From assembly GCA_012964665.1 (NCBI GenBank), contig DTTO01000035.1:1-34438 (forward strand): a stretch of 34,438 nucleotides of DNA. The letters are read 5' to 3'. The notes beneath the pieces were generated by a model. It had not been told where the DNA came from and did not search any database. It worked only from the letters and a program-made list of their open reading frames with translations. The DNA comes from Fidelibacterota bacterium (GTDB lineage Bacteria; Fidelibacterota; Marinisomatia; Marinisomatales; TCS55). Of this stretch, positions 26,194 through 33,951 are shown in pieces (position 1 is the first letter of the stretch; each line of letters begins with the position of its first letter). Made by a program: the position numbers and the translations under genes.

Positions 26194-26908
26194 ATTCATG
26201 ATTGTAGTCGTGATTTGTATGTCCATGTTGTTGGCGCAAGACAAGGGCCTGAGCCATTACCAGAATCATGAATATGAGGCAGCACAGGAGTATTACGAAT
26301 CTGTTTTGCGCGAGAGAGGTAATCAAGCGCAAGCACATTTTGGGCGCGGTTCATCCGCATTTCAACAAGGTGATTTGGAAACAGCAAAACACTCCTTTGA
26401 GCAATCTTTAAAGGCAGATGATGAACAACTGAAATCTAAAGCAATGTATAATCTGGGAAATACATTTTATCAAAATCAAAAAACGGAAGAAGCACTAGCC
26501 TTTTATCGCAAGGCATTAGAATTGGATCCCACTGATAAAGAAGCAAAATACAATTATGAATTTCTAAAATATCAGCAAGAGCCGCCAGAAGATCAACAGG
26601 AACAGGACCAGAGTAACAAGGAACAGGAAAATAAGGAACAGGATCAGGAACAAGAGAAGGAACAAGAGAAAAAGGATCAAGATCAGAAAAACAAAGAGCA
26701 GGAAGACAAGAATCAAGAGCAGGAAGAGAATGAGGAACAACAGGAAAATCAGGAGCAGCAACAACAGCAGGAAGCATTTGAGGAAGAAAAATCGCAGGAT
26801 TTAAAACAGGCCGAAAGTATTCTGGACGCATTAAAACAAGATGAAAAAATCATGCAAAAGCGGCAAATTTCCCGCTCTAAATCGCGTAAATTGGCAAAAG
26901 ATTGGTAA
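26183..26908 (+). CDS. batC: BatC: TPR protein with Gln/Glu/Lys-rich tail
   Basis: A 241-residue exported protein. A short signal-like leader (SNRFMIVVVICMSMLLAQ) is followed by about three tetratricopeptide repeats (HYQNHEYEAAQEYYESVL, HFGRGSSAFQQGDLETAKHS and a third at about residues 88-120). Then comes a highly charged low-complexity stretch, residues about 131-205, dominated by Q, E, K, D and N. TPRs suggest a protein-protein scaffold for BatA/B. TTG 26183 gives a basic n-region for the leader; ATG 26198, 5 nt after batB, is the alternative. It overlaps batD by 1 nt. Confidence 0.85.
   Translation: MSNRFMIVVVICMSMLLAQDKGLSHYQNHEYEAAQEYYESVLRERGNQAQAHFGRGSSAFQQGDLETAKHSFEQSLKADDEQLKSKAMYNLGNTFYQNQKTEEALAFYRKALELDPTDKEAKYNYEFLKYQQEPPEDQQEQDQSNKEQENKEQDQEQEKEQEKKDQDQKNKEQEDKNQEQEENEEQQENQEQQQQQEAFEEEKSQDLKQAESILDALKQDEKIMQKRQISRSKSRKLAKDW
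26576..26779 (+). repeat. Purine-rich imperfect repeat in batC
   Basis: About 200 bp composed almost wholly of A, G and C with very few T, built from degenerate units such as AAGGAACAGGA and GAACAAGAGAA that recur several times. It encodes the Q/E/K-rich tail of BatC. Such tracts expand and contract by slippage. Confidence 0.7.
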
Positions 26909-28635
26909 TGATTCGTAGAATTACATATTGGATTTTTTCGTCCATCTTGATGGTTAGTTTTATCTTTGGTCAGATTCGAGTGACTGCATCGGTGGATGTG
27001 AACCGTATTTCGAAAAATGAAACACTGGGCTTTAAAATTGTGGCTGTCAATGCTGATGGTACACCAAACGTGGATATATCTCCGATATTAAATGAATTTA
27101 AAATTATCAGTGGTCCGGCCCAGCAAACCAATATCCAGTGGGTGAATGGTGCAATGACCAGTTCCCGCAACTTAAGCTGGACCTTGCTGCCTAAAAAAGA
27201 AGGGAAATTGAATATTCCCTCGCTGAATGTAACCATCGGAAAACAGGTTTTTCGGACCAATCCAATTGGAATCTTGGTGGAAAAGGGTGCGGGCCGTGCC
27301 CAGATGGCCAATTTATTCATTGAAGCAAAATCAGATAAGGAACAGGCCTATCCGGGAGAACAGGTAACAGTAACCTATCGTTTATTTACGCGCCTTAACC
27401 TATCTATTGAAGATATTGAATATCCAAAAAGTGTCGGTTTTTGGAATGAAGATTTACGTGTAACGCAAACGGTAAGATTCAGGAATATCCAGATTCAGGG
27501 TGTAGAGTATAAAGTGGCAACACTGTATAAAGCAGCCATGTTTCCAACACAGATAGGTAAACTGACTGTTAACCCGATGACAGTCATCTGTAATGTTGAA
27601 AAGCCCAGCCGAAGGCGGCCCGGTGGTGTATTTGATGACCCATTTTTTAATTCCATGTTCAGGGAAACACAGCGACAATTTGTCCAGTCTGATTCTTTAG
27701 ACATTGAGGTTATGCCCTATCCCAAAACGCCACCGGCCGATTTTACTGGTGCTGTGGGAAGGTTTGAAATTGAATCCTGGGTGGATACACCAAATGTTAA
27801 GATCAATGAAGCAATTACGTTCAAGGTTCGTCTCAAGGGAACTGGTAACCTCAACCAATTCAATTTAAGCGAAATTCCATTTCCGCAGAATATGGAAGTG
27901 TTCCCTCCAACTTCATCCTTTCAAAAGGATGAATTCAGAGATGAATTGACTGGCGAACAGAATTTTGAATATATCTTAATACCAAGGTCCGCGGGAAATT
28001 TCCGGTTAAATCCGGTCACTTTGACCTATTTTGATACTGGATCCGAGTCATTTGTTACGACTCGTTCCAAGCATTTAGAGGTTATTGTTAATCCTGGTGA
28101 TAAAGATGTGATTGCATCAACAAAATTTAACCGGGAGGATGTGGCTTTAATTGGTGAGGATATTCGTTATATCAGGACCCAAAATCCAAAATGGCTACCA
28201 AAAGGAAAGCAGTCAATCCCGGTTTGGGTATGGTCCACTTATTTTATCGCTGCTGCTTTGTTTATATTCCCTGGTATATTAGGAAAAATGAAAGATAGCC
28301 GGATTTCAACAGCCGATATGCGCAAATCGAGAGGAGCCCTAAAATTGGCCCTTAAAGATTTATCAAATAATTCTAATGATCCTTTCGCACATACTGCTGT
28401 GGTAATGTACAGGTATTTTCAATCGAAGCTGTATTTGTCATCAGATAATCTTGATCCCTTATTTATCGAAATGGAATTGAGCGGCAAAATATCGCCTGAT
28501 ATCATTGCTGAAACGGTAGCCATTGCGAAAATATGTGATGCCGGCCGATTTGGTCCTGATGCGGATGAATCGGAGGATACTATTCAGACACAGGCCGGGG
28601 AACTATTGAAAAAGATCGATCGGGAATTAGTATGA
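26908..28635 (+). CDS. batD: BatD: oxygen-tolerance family membrane protein
   Basis: A 575-residue BatD protein. The signal peptide (MIRRITYWIFSSILMVSFIFGQ) is followed by tandem immunoglobulin-like domains in the periplasm, with family-typical segments: FKIISGPAQQTNIQWVNG, AYPGEQVTVTYRLFT, and GTGNLNQFNLSEIPFP in the later repeat. A transmembrane helix near residues 440-460 precedes a cytoplasmic helical C terminus. ATG 26908 overlaps the batC stop (TAATG). The end overlaps batE (ATGA). Confidence 0.9.
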   Translation: MIRRITYWIFSSILMVSFIFGQIRVTASVDVNRISKNETLGFKIVAVNADGTPNVDISPILNEFKIISGPAQQTNIQWVNGAMTSSRNLSWTLLPKKEGKLNIPSLNVTIGKQVFRTNPIGILVEKGAGRAQMANLFIEAKSDKEQAYPGEQVTVTYRLFTRLNLSIEDIEYPKSVGFWNEDLRVTQTVRFRNIQIQGVEYKVATLYKAAMFPTQIGKLTVNPMTVICNVEKPSRRRPGGVFDDPFFNSMFRETQRQFVQSDSLDIEVMPYPKTPPADFTGAVGRFEIESWVDTPNVKINEAITFKVRLKGTGNLNQFNLSEIPFPQNMEVFPPTSSFQKDEFRDELTGEQNFEYILIPRSAGNFRLNPVTLTYFDTGSESFVTTRSKHLEVIVNPGDKDVIASTKFNREDVALIGEDIRYIRTQNPKWLPKGKQSIPVWVWSTYFIAAALFIFPGILGKMKDSRISTADMRKSRGALKLALKDLSNNSNDPFAHTAVVMYRYFQSKLYLSSDNLDPLFIEMELSGKISPDIIAETVAIAKICDAGRFGPDADESEDTIQTQAGELLKKIDRELV

Positions 28636-29372
28636 GATACTCAATTATCCTAGTAATTCTATCATCTTTACTCTTTGGTCAGTCACCGGATTCACTATTT
28701 AATTTGGCTAATCGATATTACGATAGGGAACAATATTACCAGGCAGCAAATTATTATGAAAAGCTCTCTGGCCAGGTAGAACATGAGGATTTATATCTCA
28801 ATCTTGGGAACGCCTATTTTCGGATGGGAGAGGTGGGGCATGCCGTATGGGCCTATGAAAAAGGCCATGCATTGTCTCCTAGAGATGGGGATATCAATTA
28901 TAATTTGAGTTATGTTAGTTCCCAAGTTCGGGATCGTATTCAGGCTCCAGATGATTTATTTTTCTTAGCTTTTTACCGTGCCATTTTAGAAAAACTAACT
29001 ATCCTGGATCTGATTACGCTAGGGGGATTATTATTCATTGGATTAGGCGGACTGTATGTCTTACGCCTGAACGGGGCCATCTCTGAGAAATTGGGCGGTA
29101 TATTAAATAGTATTTTATTGGTTTCTGTTGTGACTGCAGGATGGATTATGCTGGATAAATATTGGGATGTTTCTGATGAACAGGAAGGTGTCATCATTGC
29201 TTCAGCTGTTGATGTAAGATCATCGCCAATAGCAAGGGGAGAAAATGTGGTATTCCGTATTCATGAAGGTACAAAAGTGGATATAACCACATCCCAGCCT
29301 GGTTGGTTTGAGATAATTCTTTTGGATGGTAAAAAGGGTTGGATACCAGCAGAGGAGGTGCGTACCCTATGA
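28632..29372 (+). CDS. batE: BatE: TPR and SH3-domain protein
   Basis: A 246-residue protein with a signal peptide (MRYSIILVILSSLLFGQ), two or three TPR units (LANRYYDREQYYQAANYYEKL, LNLGNAYFRMGEVGHAVWAYEKG), two membrane helices around residues 130-180, and a C-terminal bacterial SH3-like domain (ASAVDVRSSP...GTKVDITTSQPGWFEIILLDGKKGWIP). This matches BatE. It completes batABCDE and is followed by a SPOR gene in a 4-nt overlap. Confidence 0.88.
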   Translation: MRYSIILVILSSLLFGQSPDSLFNLANRYYDREQYYQAANYYEKLSGQVEHEDLYLNLGNAYFRMGEVGHAVWAYEKGHALSPRDGDINYNLSYVSSQVRDRIQAPDDLFFLAFYRAILEKLTILDLITLGGLLFIGLGGLYVLRLNGAISEKLGGILNSILLVSVVTAGWIMLDKYWDVSDEQEGVIIASAVDVRSSPIARGENVVFRIHEGTKVDITTSQPGWFEIILLDGKKGWIPAEEVRTL

Positions 29373-29800
29373 ATTATATTTGCCTACTAATGGTTTTAAG
29401 CTTGGGTTTTTCTCAGGAGCAGAAAAAGGTCAATTTTGATCCAGATAAATTAAAAGATCCTGAACCGCGATGGCCAAAAGTTATTTCACCATTCAGCTTG
29501 AATTCGAAAGAGGTGAAACCAGCGGGTAATCCAGACTCAACTCAGATCATAGTAGAGGGATTTCGTGTCCAGGTATTGGCTACAAGTACCCGGGGGAATG
29601 CTGACCGTTTACGGGATGAACTGACAAACGAATATGGTGAAGACATCTATATTGTGTTCGAAGCACCCAATTATAAAGTGCGTATCGGCAATTTTATCGA
29701 TCGGCGCCAGGCAGAAAAACTACGCATAGAACTTATAAATAAAGGCTATCCATCATCATGGATCATCCGCACGAGAATTGAACCAAATATTTTAAGATAA
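29369..29800 (+). CDS. Exported SPOR-domain protein
   Basis: A 143-residue protein with a signal-like leader (MNYICLLMVLSLGFSQ), a Pro/Lys-rich linker and a SPOR domain at about 66-140: FRVQVLATSTRGNADRLRDEL, then APNYKVRIGNFIDRRQAEKL and a final strand. SPOR domains bind denuded septal peptidoglycan, so it may tie the Bat complex to the cell wall or division site; that link is inference from operon position. ATG 29369 overlaps the batE stop and is preceded by AGGAGG. A terminator follows 64 nt downstream. Confidence 0.82.
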   Translation: MNYICLLMVLSLGFSQEQKKVNFDPDKLKDPEPRWPKVISPFSLNSKEVKPAGNPDSTQIIVEGFRVQVLATSTRGNADRLRDELTNEYGEDIYIVFEAPNYKVRIGNFIDRRQAEKLRIELINKGYPSSWIIRTRIEPNILR

Positions 29801-29863
29801 TTTTTAGATGTAATCGATATTATTGAATTAATATTATTTGATTAAACTATAATAATTCTTTGG

Positions 29864-29893
29864 CAGCCTCCTTTCAGAGGCTGTTTTATTTTC
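29864..29893 (+). terminator. Rho-independent terminator between convergent genes
   Basis: CAGCCTC (29864-29870) and GAGGCTG (29877-29883) form a perfect 7-bp stem with a CTTTCA loop, followed by TTTTATTTTC. It ends the Bat/SPOR operon on the plus strand. The minus-strand foldase gene stops 2 nt away, so the stem may serve both directions, although the minus-strand tail is not T-rich. Confidence 0.9.
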
Positions 29894-29894
29894 T

Positions 29895-31730
29895 TTAAAA
29901 ATAATATTTTCGGTTATCTACAATTTTTGCTTCTTCTTTTAAATTAGCCATCCAACCACGGTAAAGCCGATTCTGTTTCTGGCGTATCAGGTCCTGTTGA
30001 ACAAGTTCTTGCTGTATATTCCAGGCGGTGGAATCAAAGTTGCTGACTACATTGACTTGAATCAATCCGTAGCCGCGGTAGGTTTCTACTGGTCCTATTA
30101 AATCACCAGCTTTGGCATTTAATAATGCGCCAATAAGATGATTGGATTTCCCTAGGGAAATAAAGGAATTATTCAGCTTCTTGGTGTCTGAAGGAATAAG
30201 TTCCAGTTTATCATTATCTTTTTTAAGTGATTCAAAAGTTGTGCCCCCATCTACCTGATTTTTTAATGTGATAGCAAGCTTTTCAGCCTCTTTATTTTCT
30301 TTATTTCTATTGATTGCAGCATAAACTTGGGTGCGAACATTTTCAAAGGACGCGATGCCTGCAGGTGTAATTGAATCGAGTATGAAAACACCATAATAAT
30401 CATCATTTTCCATCGGATCCGAAATACTCCCAATTTCAGCATTATAGGCCCAGCGTACTGCCGAGCGAAAGACACCCAAACCAGCAAGGAACATATCTTT
30501 TTCACCGATTGATTTGGCCTGTGAGGCATGTACATTATGACTGTCGAGAGCTGCAGAAAAACCATAATCCTGTGCATCATATGTGAATAGGGTTGTTCTT
30601 CGACGTAAATCTGAACTTGTGCTGGGACCAAGGTCTATCTCAAGCAGGATGTGTCGTGCTTTGACCTGTCTTTCTTCAGACTCTTGATAGCGGGTACTAT
30701 CCACTTTAATGATATGGTATCCATATTGGCTAAGAATAGGCCCCACAATATCGCCTTTTTTGGCACCAAAAGCAGCTTCTTCAAATGGGCCAACCATCTG
30801 GCCTTTCCCAAACCAACCTAAATCGCCACCCCGGCCGGAATCAGGTGAAATTTGGTTACCGGGATCTTGTGTATTGAGATTTGCCAGTAGAGCAAAATCT
30901 TTACCGCTATTTGCTTGGTCAATGATGGCTTGGGCTTCATTATAAATGCGTAAAGTGTCTTCTGAAATAGGTGTTTTTTCCCAGCTTACATAAGACAAAT
31001 GCCGTTTTTCATCCTGTTCAAAATCGCCCTTTCTGGATTTGTAATCGGCCATTAATTCTTCTTCAGTTGGTGTGTCTACTTGATCTTCAACAGCTGAGGT
31101 GGTTATATGCAGCGCAGATATTGTATAATCCGTATTGCGCTTTATGAATTCTTCCCGTATTTCTTCTTCGGAAACAATTGCAGACATATTGATATATTGT
31201 TGAAGTTTAAACCGGGGTATATAGAAATCACGCATCCATGCTTCAATGGGTTCCCAGTCCAGCATACCTGGCGTATTTAATGCCTGGCGATATGTTTCTT
31301 TATCAAACTCATTATCAACGAGGAAAATTCTCTGGATATCAAGAGGTGGATTATTTTCAAGGTGATATAGAATTTCATCATCTGTCACAGTAATACCAAG
31401 ATCATTGATGGCCTGTTCAGTGAGGCGTTCTTCAACAAAGGCATTCCAAACTTCCTCACGAATTCCATCAATATGTTGGTCTGAAATCTCTGTACCTGCA
31501 TTGCGCAGAGTTTCCATGCGTATATTGTATGCCTGGTTAAATTGATCGGGAGTGATAAGGTCTCCATTGACCGATCCAATTGCTTCAGCTGGATTTACTC
31601 GACCTAAAAGCTGATCGATAATATTGGCGCCTCCAACCAATCCACCTACAGTCATACTCAGTAAGAATAATACCAGTAGAGACCATAAGACTACATGCAT
31701 ACGGTTGCGAAGTGTTGTCATCATTGCCAT
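29895..31730 (-). CDS. PpiD/SurA-like peptidyl-prolyl isomerase, membrane anchored
   Basis: A 611-residue periplasmic folding factor. A single N-terminal membrane helix (VVLWSLLVLFLLSMTVGG) precedes a SurA_N-like helical chaperone domain (NGDLITPDQFNQAYN...). A parvulin rotamase domain lies at about residues 245-350: SGRGGDLGWFGKGQMVGPFEEAAFGAKKGDIVGPILSQYGYHIIKV is the signature. A second, degenerate parvulin-like segment starts at VKARHILLEI. The layout matches PpiD: SurA lacks the anchor. ATG 31730 is followed by further in-frame ATGs at 31724 and 31721. Confidence 0.88.
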   Translation of the reverse strand: MAMMTTLRNRMHVVLWSLLVLFLLSMTVGGLVGGANIIDQLLGRVNPAEAIGSVNGDLITPDQFNQAYNIRMETLRNAGTEISDQHIDGIREEVWNAFVEERLTEQAINDLGITVTDDEILYHLENNPPLDIQRIFLVDNEFDKETYRQALNTPGMLDWEPIEAWMRDFYIPRFKLQQYINMSAIVSEEEIREEFIKRNTDYTISALHITTSAVEDQVDTPTEEELMADYKSRKGDFEQDEKRHLSYVSWEKTPISEDTLRIYNEAQAIIDQANSGKDFALLANLNTQDPGNQISPDSGRGGDLGWFGKGQMVGPFEEAAFGAKKGDIVGPILSQYGYHIIKVDSTRYQESEERQVKARHILLEIDLGPSTSSDLRRRTTLFTYDAQDYGFSAALDSHNVHASQAKSIGEKDMFLAGLGVFRSAVRWAYNAEIGSISDPMENDDYYGVFILDSITPAGIASFENVRTQVYAAINRNKENKEAEKLAITLKNQVDGGTTFESLKKDNDKLELIPSDTKKLNNSFISLGKSNHLIGALLNAKAGDLIGPVETYRGYGLIQVNVVSNFDSTAWNIQQELVQQDLIRQKQNRLYRGWMANLKEEAKIVDNRKYYF

Positions 31731-31830
31731 AAAATTATGTCCTTATCTGAAAAATGGTTCTCTCTTCCAAAGATGGGGAGCGAATTTAGGATTCAGATCG
31801 TTCCAAAGGCAATGAACAAAGGGGTAAGTT

Positions 31831-31887
31831 ATGATCAACATTATTTATCATGAACTCTCATTTGACCTTGTGGTCTTGTGTTATAAT
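31831..31887 (+). promoter_or_regulatory. Promoter of udgB with upstream dyad
   Basis: An extended -10 element TGTTATAAT (TATAAT at 31882-31887) sits 26 nt before the start codon. A TTGACC lies upstream at 31862-31867, but the spacer of 14 nt is short, so the extended TGn probably carries it. A dyad ATGAT/ATCAT (31831-31835 / 31847-31851) just upstream could be an operator. Confidence 0.55.
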
Positions 31888-31913
31888 TTCCCCAAACTTT
31901 TTCAAGATATCTA

Positions 31914-32639
31914 TTGACCGATTTTCATCCTACACCCGAAAAACACCCTTTAATCCAATCCGGACCATTATCGACTTTATATAGAGAGGTCGTACAATGC
32001 GATGTATGCCCCAGAATTGTTGCTTTCCGTAACAAAGTGGCCAATGAAAAACGGAAACAGTTTATACAATGGACCTATTGGGGGCGTCCCATCCCGGGGT
32101 ACGGCGACCCGAATGCAGAATTATTATTGGTAGGTCTTGCGCCGGCCGCCCATGGCGGGAATCGAACTGCCCGTGTCTTTACGGGAGATAAATCAGCGGA
32201 TTTTTTAGTACATTGCCTCTACGGTGCAGGTATTGCAAATCAGCCGAATTCCGATGCGCTCAATGATGGTCTTGAACTAAATAACGCATTTATGACACCC
32301 ATATTAAAATGTGTACCTCCGCAGGATAAACCCACTGCGAAAGAACTACGTAATTGTGCACCTTTTTTCAGTGCAGAAATGAAATTGCTGAAAAATGTAA
32401 AGGTAATCCTTGCCCTGGGTAAAATTGGTTTTGATGGCTGTTTAAAATACTTTCGTCAGCATTTTGACCTAAAAATGAAGGATTTCCCTTTTGGTCATGA
32501 TCAGAAATACATACTGCCTAATGGAATAATTCTTTGGGGTTGCTACCATCCCAGCCCTCGCAACGTGAATACTGGGCGATTGAACTTTGAAATGATGGCA
32601 ATATTATTGCAAAAAATAAAGAAAACTTTAAATCAGTGA
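31914..32639 (+). CDS. Type-5 uracil-DNA glycosylase (UDGb), iron-sulfur
   Basis: A 241-residue family-5 uracil-DNA glycosylase, acting on uracil and often hypoxanthine or other deaminated bases. Diagnostic motifs are GYGDPNAELLLVGLAPAAHG followed by GNRTARVFTGD (residues 62-92) and CYHPSPRNVNTG. Cys29, Cys32, Cys133 and Cys148 fit the 4Fe-4S ligands. The commoner NRTGR reads NRTAR here. The start is TTG 31914, as no ATG lies before the conserved cysteine pair. Its stop overlaps the GTG of the Kazal gene. It is a second, distinct UDG in this window. Confidence 0.92.
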   Translation: MTDFHPTPEKHPLIQSGPLSTLYREVVQCDVCPRIVAFRNKVANEKRKQFIQWTYWGRPIPGYGDPNAELLLVGLAPAAHGGNRTARVFTGDKSADFLVHCLYGAGIANQPNSDALNDGLELNNAFMTPILKCVPPQDKPTAKELRNCAPFFSAEMKLLKNVKVILALGKIGFDGCLKYFRQHFDLKMKDFPFGHDQKYILPNGIILWGCYHPSPRNVNTGRLNFEMMAILLQKIKKTLNQ

Positions 32640-32857
32640 ATAAAACAGCGATTCTAATACTACTTATTTTGTTTGTACTCTCTTGTGAGGATAAGGACAA
32701 AAAGGACTGTATTGATGAATCAAAGATCACAGGTACTCCTTGTCCCGAAGTTTATGATCCAGTTTGCGGCTGTGATGGAGTAACCTATTCAAATGATTGT
32801 TTTGCAAAGAACCATTATGGTGTCACAAAATGGGTTGAAGGAGAGTGTAAAAAGTAA
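32636..32857 (+). CDS. Kazal-domain lipoprotein
   Basis: A 73-residue secreted lipoprotein. The leader MNKTAILILLILFVLSC ends in lipobox VLSC. The mature part is essentially one Kazal domain: C-x(n)-C then CPEVYDPVCGCDGVTYSNDC and a final C in EGEC, the disulfide pattern of Kazal-type serine protease inhibitors. It is probably anchored in the envelope and could inhibit external or host/prey proteases; the target is unknown. GTG 32636 overlaps the UDGb stop (GTGA), so it is translationally coupled to it. Confidence 0.85.
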   Translation: MNKTAILILLILFVLSCEDKDKKDCIDESKITGTPCPEVYDPVCGCDGVTYSNDCFAKNHYGVTKWVEGECKK

Positions 32858-32895
32858 ATGAAACGCCTCTGGCTCAAATAGCCTCTTCACGGGGC
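32855..32895 (+). repeat. Degenerate intergenic repeat, copy 1
   Basis: Starts at the Kazal stop codon. The 37 bases 32856-32892 match the last 37 bases of the window (34402-34438) at 29 positions, nearly all differences being transitions. Its first 14 bases (32855-32868) are identical to 33587-33600. It includes the terminator-like GCCTC-TTCAC-GGGGC hairpin. Confidence 0.6.
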
Positions 32896-32905
32896 CATTT
32901 TTGTT
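32871..32905 (+). terminator. Terminator-like hairpin after the Kazal gene
   Basis: GCCTC (32881-32885) pairs with GGGGC (32891-32895) through one G-T wobble around TTCAC; an alternative pairing uses GGCTC (32871-32875) with GGGCC (32892-32896). CATTTTTG follows. It is a plausible Rho-independent terminator for udgB and the Kazal gene. Confidence 0.6.
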
Positions 32906-32917
32906 TATAAAAGAGAC

Positions 32918-32938
32918 ACCCACATTGGTGGGTAATTT
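32918..32938 (+). terminator. Second hairpin, possible terminator or leader stem
   Basis: ACCCAC (32918-32923) and GTGGGT (32928-32933) make a perfect 6-bp stem with an ATTG loop, followed by AATTTTG. It lies about 68 nt before the kinase-like gene, so it is either a second terminator in tandem or part of that gene's leader. Confidence 0.5.
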
Positions 32939-33000
32939 TGTGTAAGTTTCTCAAAGATGGTTATGAGTGGAAACATGAAGAACAATATTAAGGAGAAAGC

Positions 33001-33561
33001 GTGAAAAATTTAGTTGTAACATTAGGGATAACAGGATGTGGAAAAAGCACTTGGCTTAAAGATAAAAGTCCAGTAATTGAAACAGATGATTTAAGAGTAG
33101 AATTGCTTGATGACATTTCTAATGTAACTCAAGAAGGTTTTATATTTGGTACAGCCGCTAAAAGAATATCTAAATTATTTGATACACATGATACTGTTTA
33201 TTTCGGCGCAACCTTAGTGGACAGCAAACATAGAATACCATTTTTACAATCAATAAAGGATATGTGTAAGCATAAATTTGTAATAGAGATGATTATATTT
33301 CCAGGTATACCTGAATTGTCCAAAGAAAGAATTGCTAAAGCTTTAAAAGATGGGATACAGAGAGCTGATTCTATTCAATTTGTTGATGAACAATATGAAC
33401 AGTATTTACACACTATAAGTATATTAGATGATGAAAAAGATTTTTATAGAATGATTAAAAGAGTTGATAACCCAAACGATGAAGCGAGAAAAATCAATAA
33501 TACGGTGGAAGATATCAGCGAAAAACTTGATATGATTATTGAACAAAATGACCAAGATTAG
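33001..33561 (+). CDS. Small P-loop ATPase/kinase-like protein (AAA_33 type)
   Basis: A 186-residue protein with Walker A GITGCGKST (residues 9-17) and a second motif VIETDDLRVEL (Asp29, Asp30, Arg32) of the kind seen in T4 polynucleotide kinase-like and zeta-toxin-like P-loop kinases. FGATLVDSKHRIPFL follows the Walker B-like strand. Substrate is unknown. GTG 33001 is preceded by AAGGAG (32991-32996). All eight arginine codons are AGA, unlike upstream genes where CGN dominates, which suggests horizontal acquisition. No antitoxin-like partner is evident next to it. Confidence 0.6.
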   Translation: MKNLVVTLGITGCGKSTWLKDKSPVIETDDLRVELLDDISNVTQEGFIFGTAAKRISKLFDTHDTVYFGATLVDSKHRIPFLQSIKDMCKHKFVIEMIIFPGIPELSKERIAKALKDGIQRADSIQFVDEQYEQYLHTISILDDEKDFYRMIKRVDNPNDEARKINNTVEDISEKLDMIIEQNDQD

Positions 33562-33586
33562 AGAGATATGTGAAAAGAATCAAAAT

Positions 33587-33622
33587 TAAATGAAACGCCT
33601 TCACTAGATGTTCCTCATGGAG
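33587..33622 (+). repeat. Degenerate intergenic repeat, copy 2 (partial)
   Basis: TAAATGAAACGCCT (33587-33600) is identical to the first 14 bases of copy 1. The continuation is weakly similar and ends CCTCATGGAG, comparable with CCTCTTCACGGGG of copy 1. The ribosome-binding ATGGAG of the next gene lies in its end. Confidence 0.45.
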
Positions 33623-33629
33623 ATAAACA

Positions 33630-33920
33630 ATGAATGTTCCTAAACTAAGGCACCCCACCGTTTTTCTACCACTGGTGATGTCACTGCTTGCTTTAGGCAT
33701 GGTGCTCGTTCATTTCACAATTTTTGGTATTGTTGAGGAAACCGATGAAGGAACAGCTGCACATATTTTTCAGCTGCTTATGGTTGGACAAGTCCCTATT
33801 GTTGCTTTCCTCGCATTCAGGTGGCTTACTATAGCCCCCAGACAGACTTTCTTTTTCATTGTATTTCAAGTTGTTGCTGCTCTGGCAGCTATTATGGCGG
33901 TATTTTTTTTAACATCGTAA
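33630..33920 (+). CDS. Small membrane protein, unknown
   Basis: A 96-residue protein with about three hydrophobic helices (VFLPLVMSLLALGMVLVHF, IFQLLMVGQVPIVAFLAF and a C-terminal VFQVVAALAAIMAVFFL). A short acidic loop EETDEGTA separates the first two. I recognise no family. ATG 33630 is preceded by ATGGAG (33617-33622). All three Arg codons are AGA or AGG, as in the neighbouring kinase-like gene. The DUF2569-like gene starts 31 nt downstream. Confidence 0.6.
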   Translation: MNVPKLRHPTVFLPLVMSLLALGMVLVHFTIFGIVEETDEGTAAHIFQLLMVGQVPIVAFLAFRWLTIAPRQTFFFIVFQVVAALAAIMAVFFLTS

Positions 33921-33951
33921 TATAACTTCATCACGGGATATTTCATCTCTA

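Noticed and set aside
26564-26764. Minus-strand Leu/Phe-rich open frame opposite batC
   Set aside because: It is the complement of the purine-rich Q/E/K tract; the poly-Leu reading is a composition artefact and lies inside a clear plus-strand gene.
31731-31913. Hidden gene or tRNA between ppiD and udgB
   Set aside because: Only short open frames and promoter-like sequence are present.
33001-33920. Toxin-antitoxin pair formed by the kinase-like gene and the next small gene
   Set aside because: The neighbour is a multi-helix membrane protein, separated by a repeat and with its own ribosome-binding site, and has no antitoxin features.
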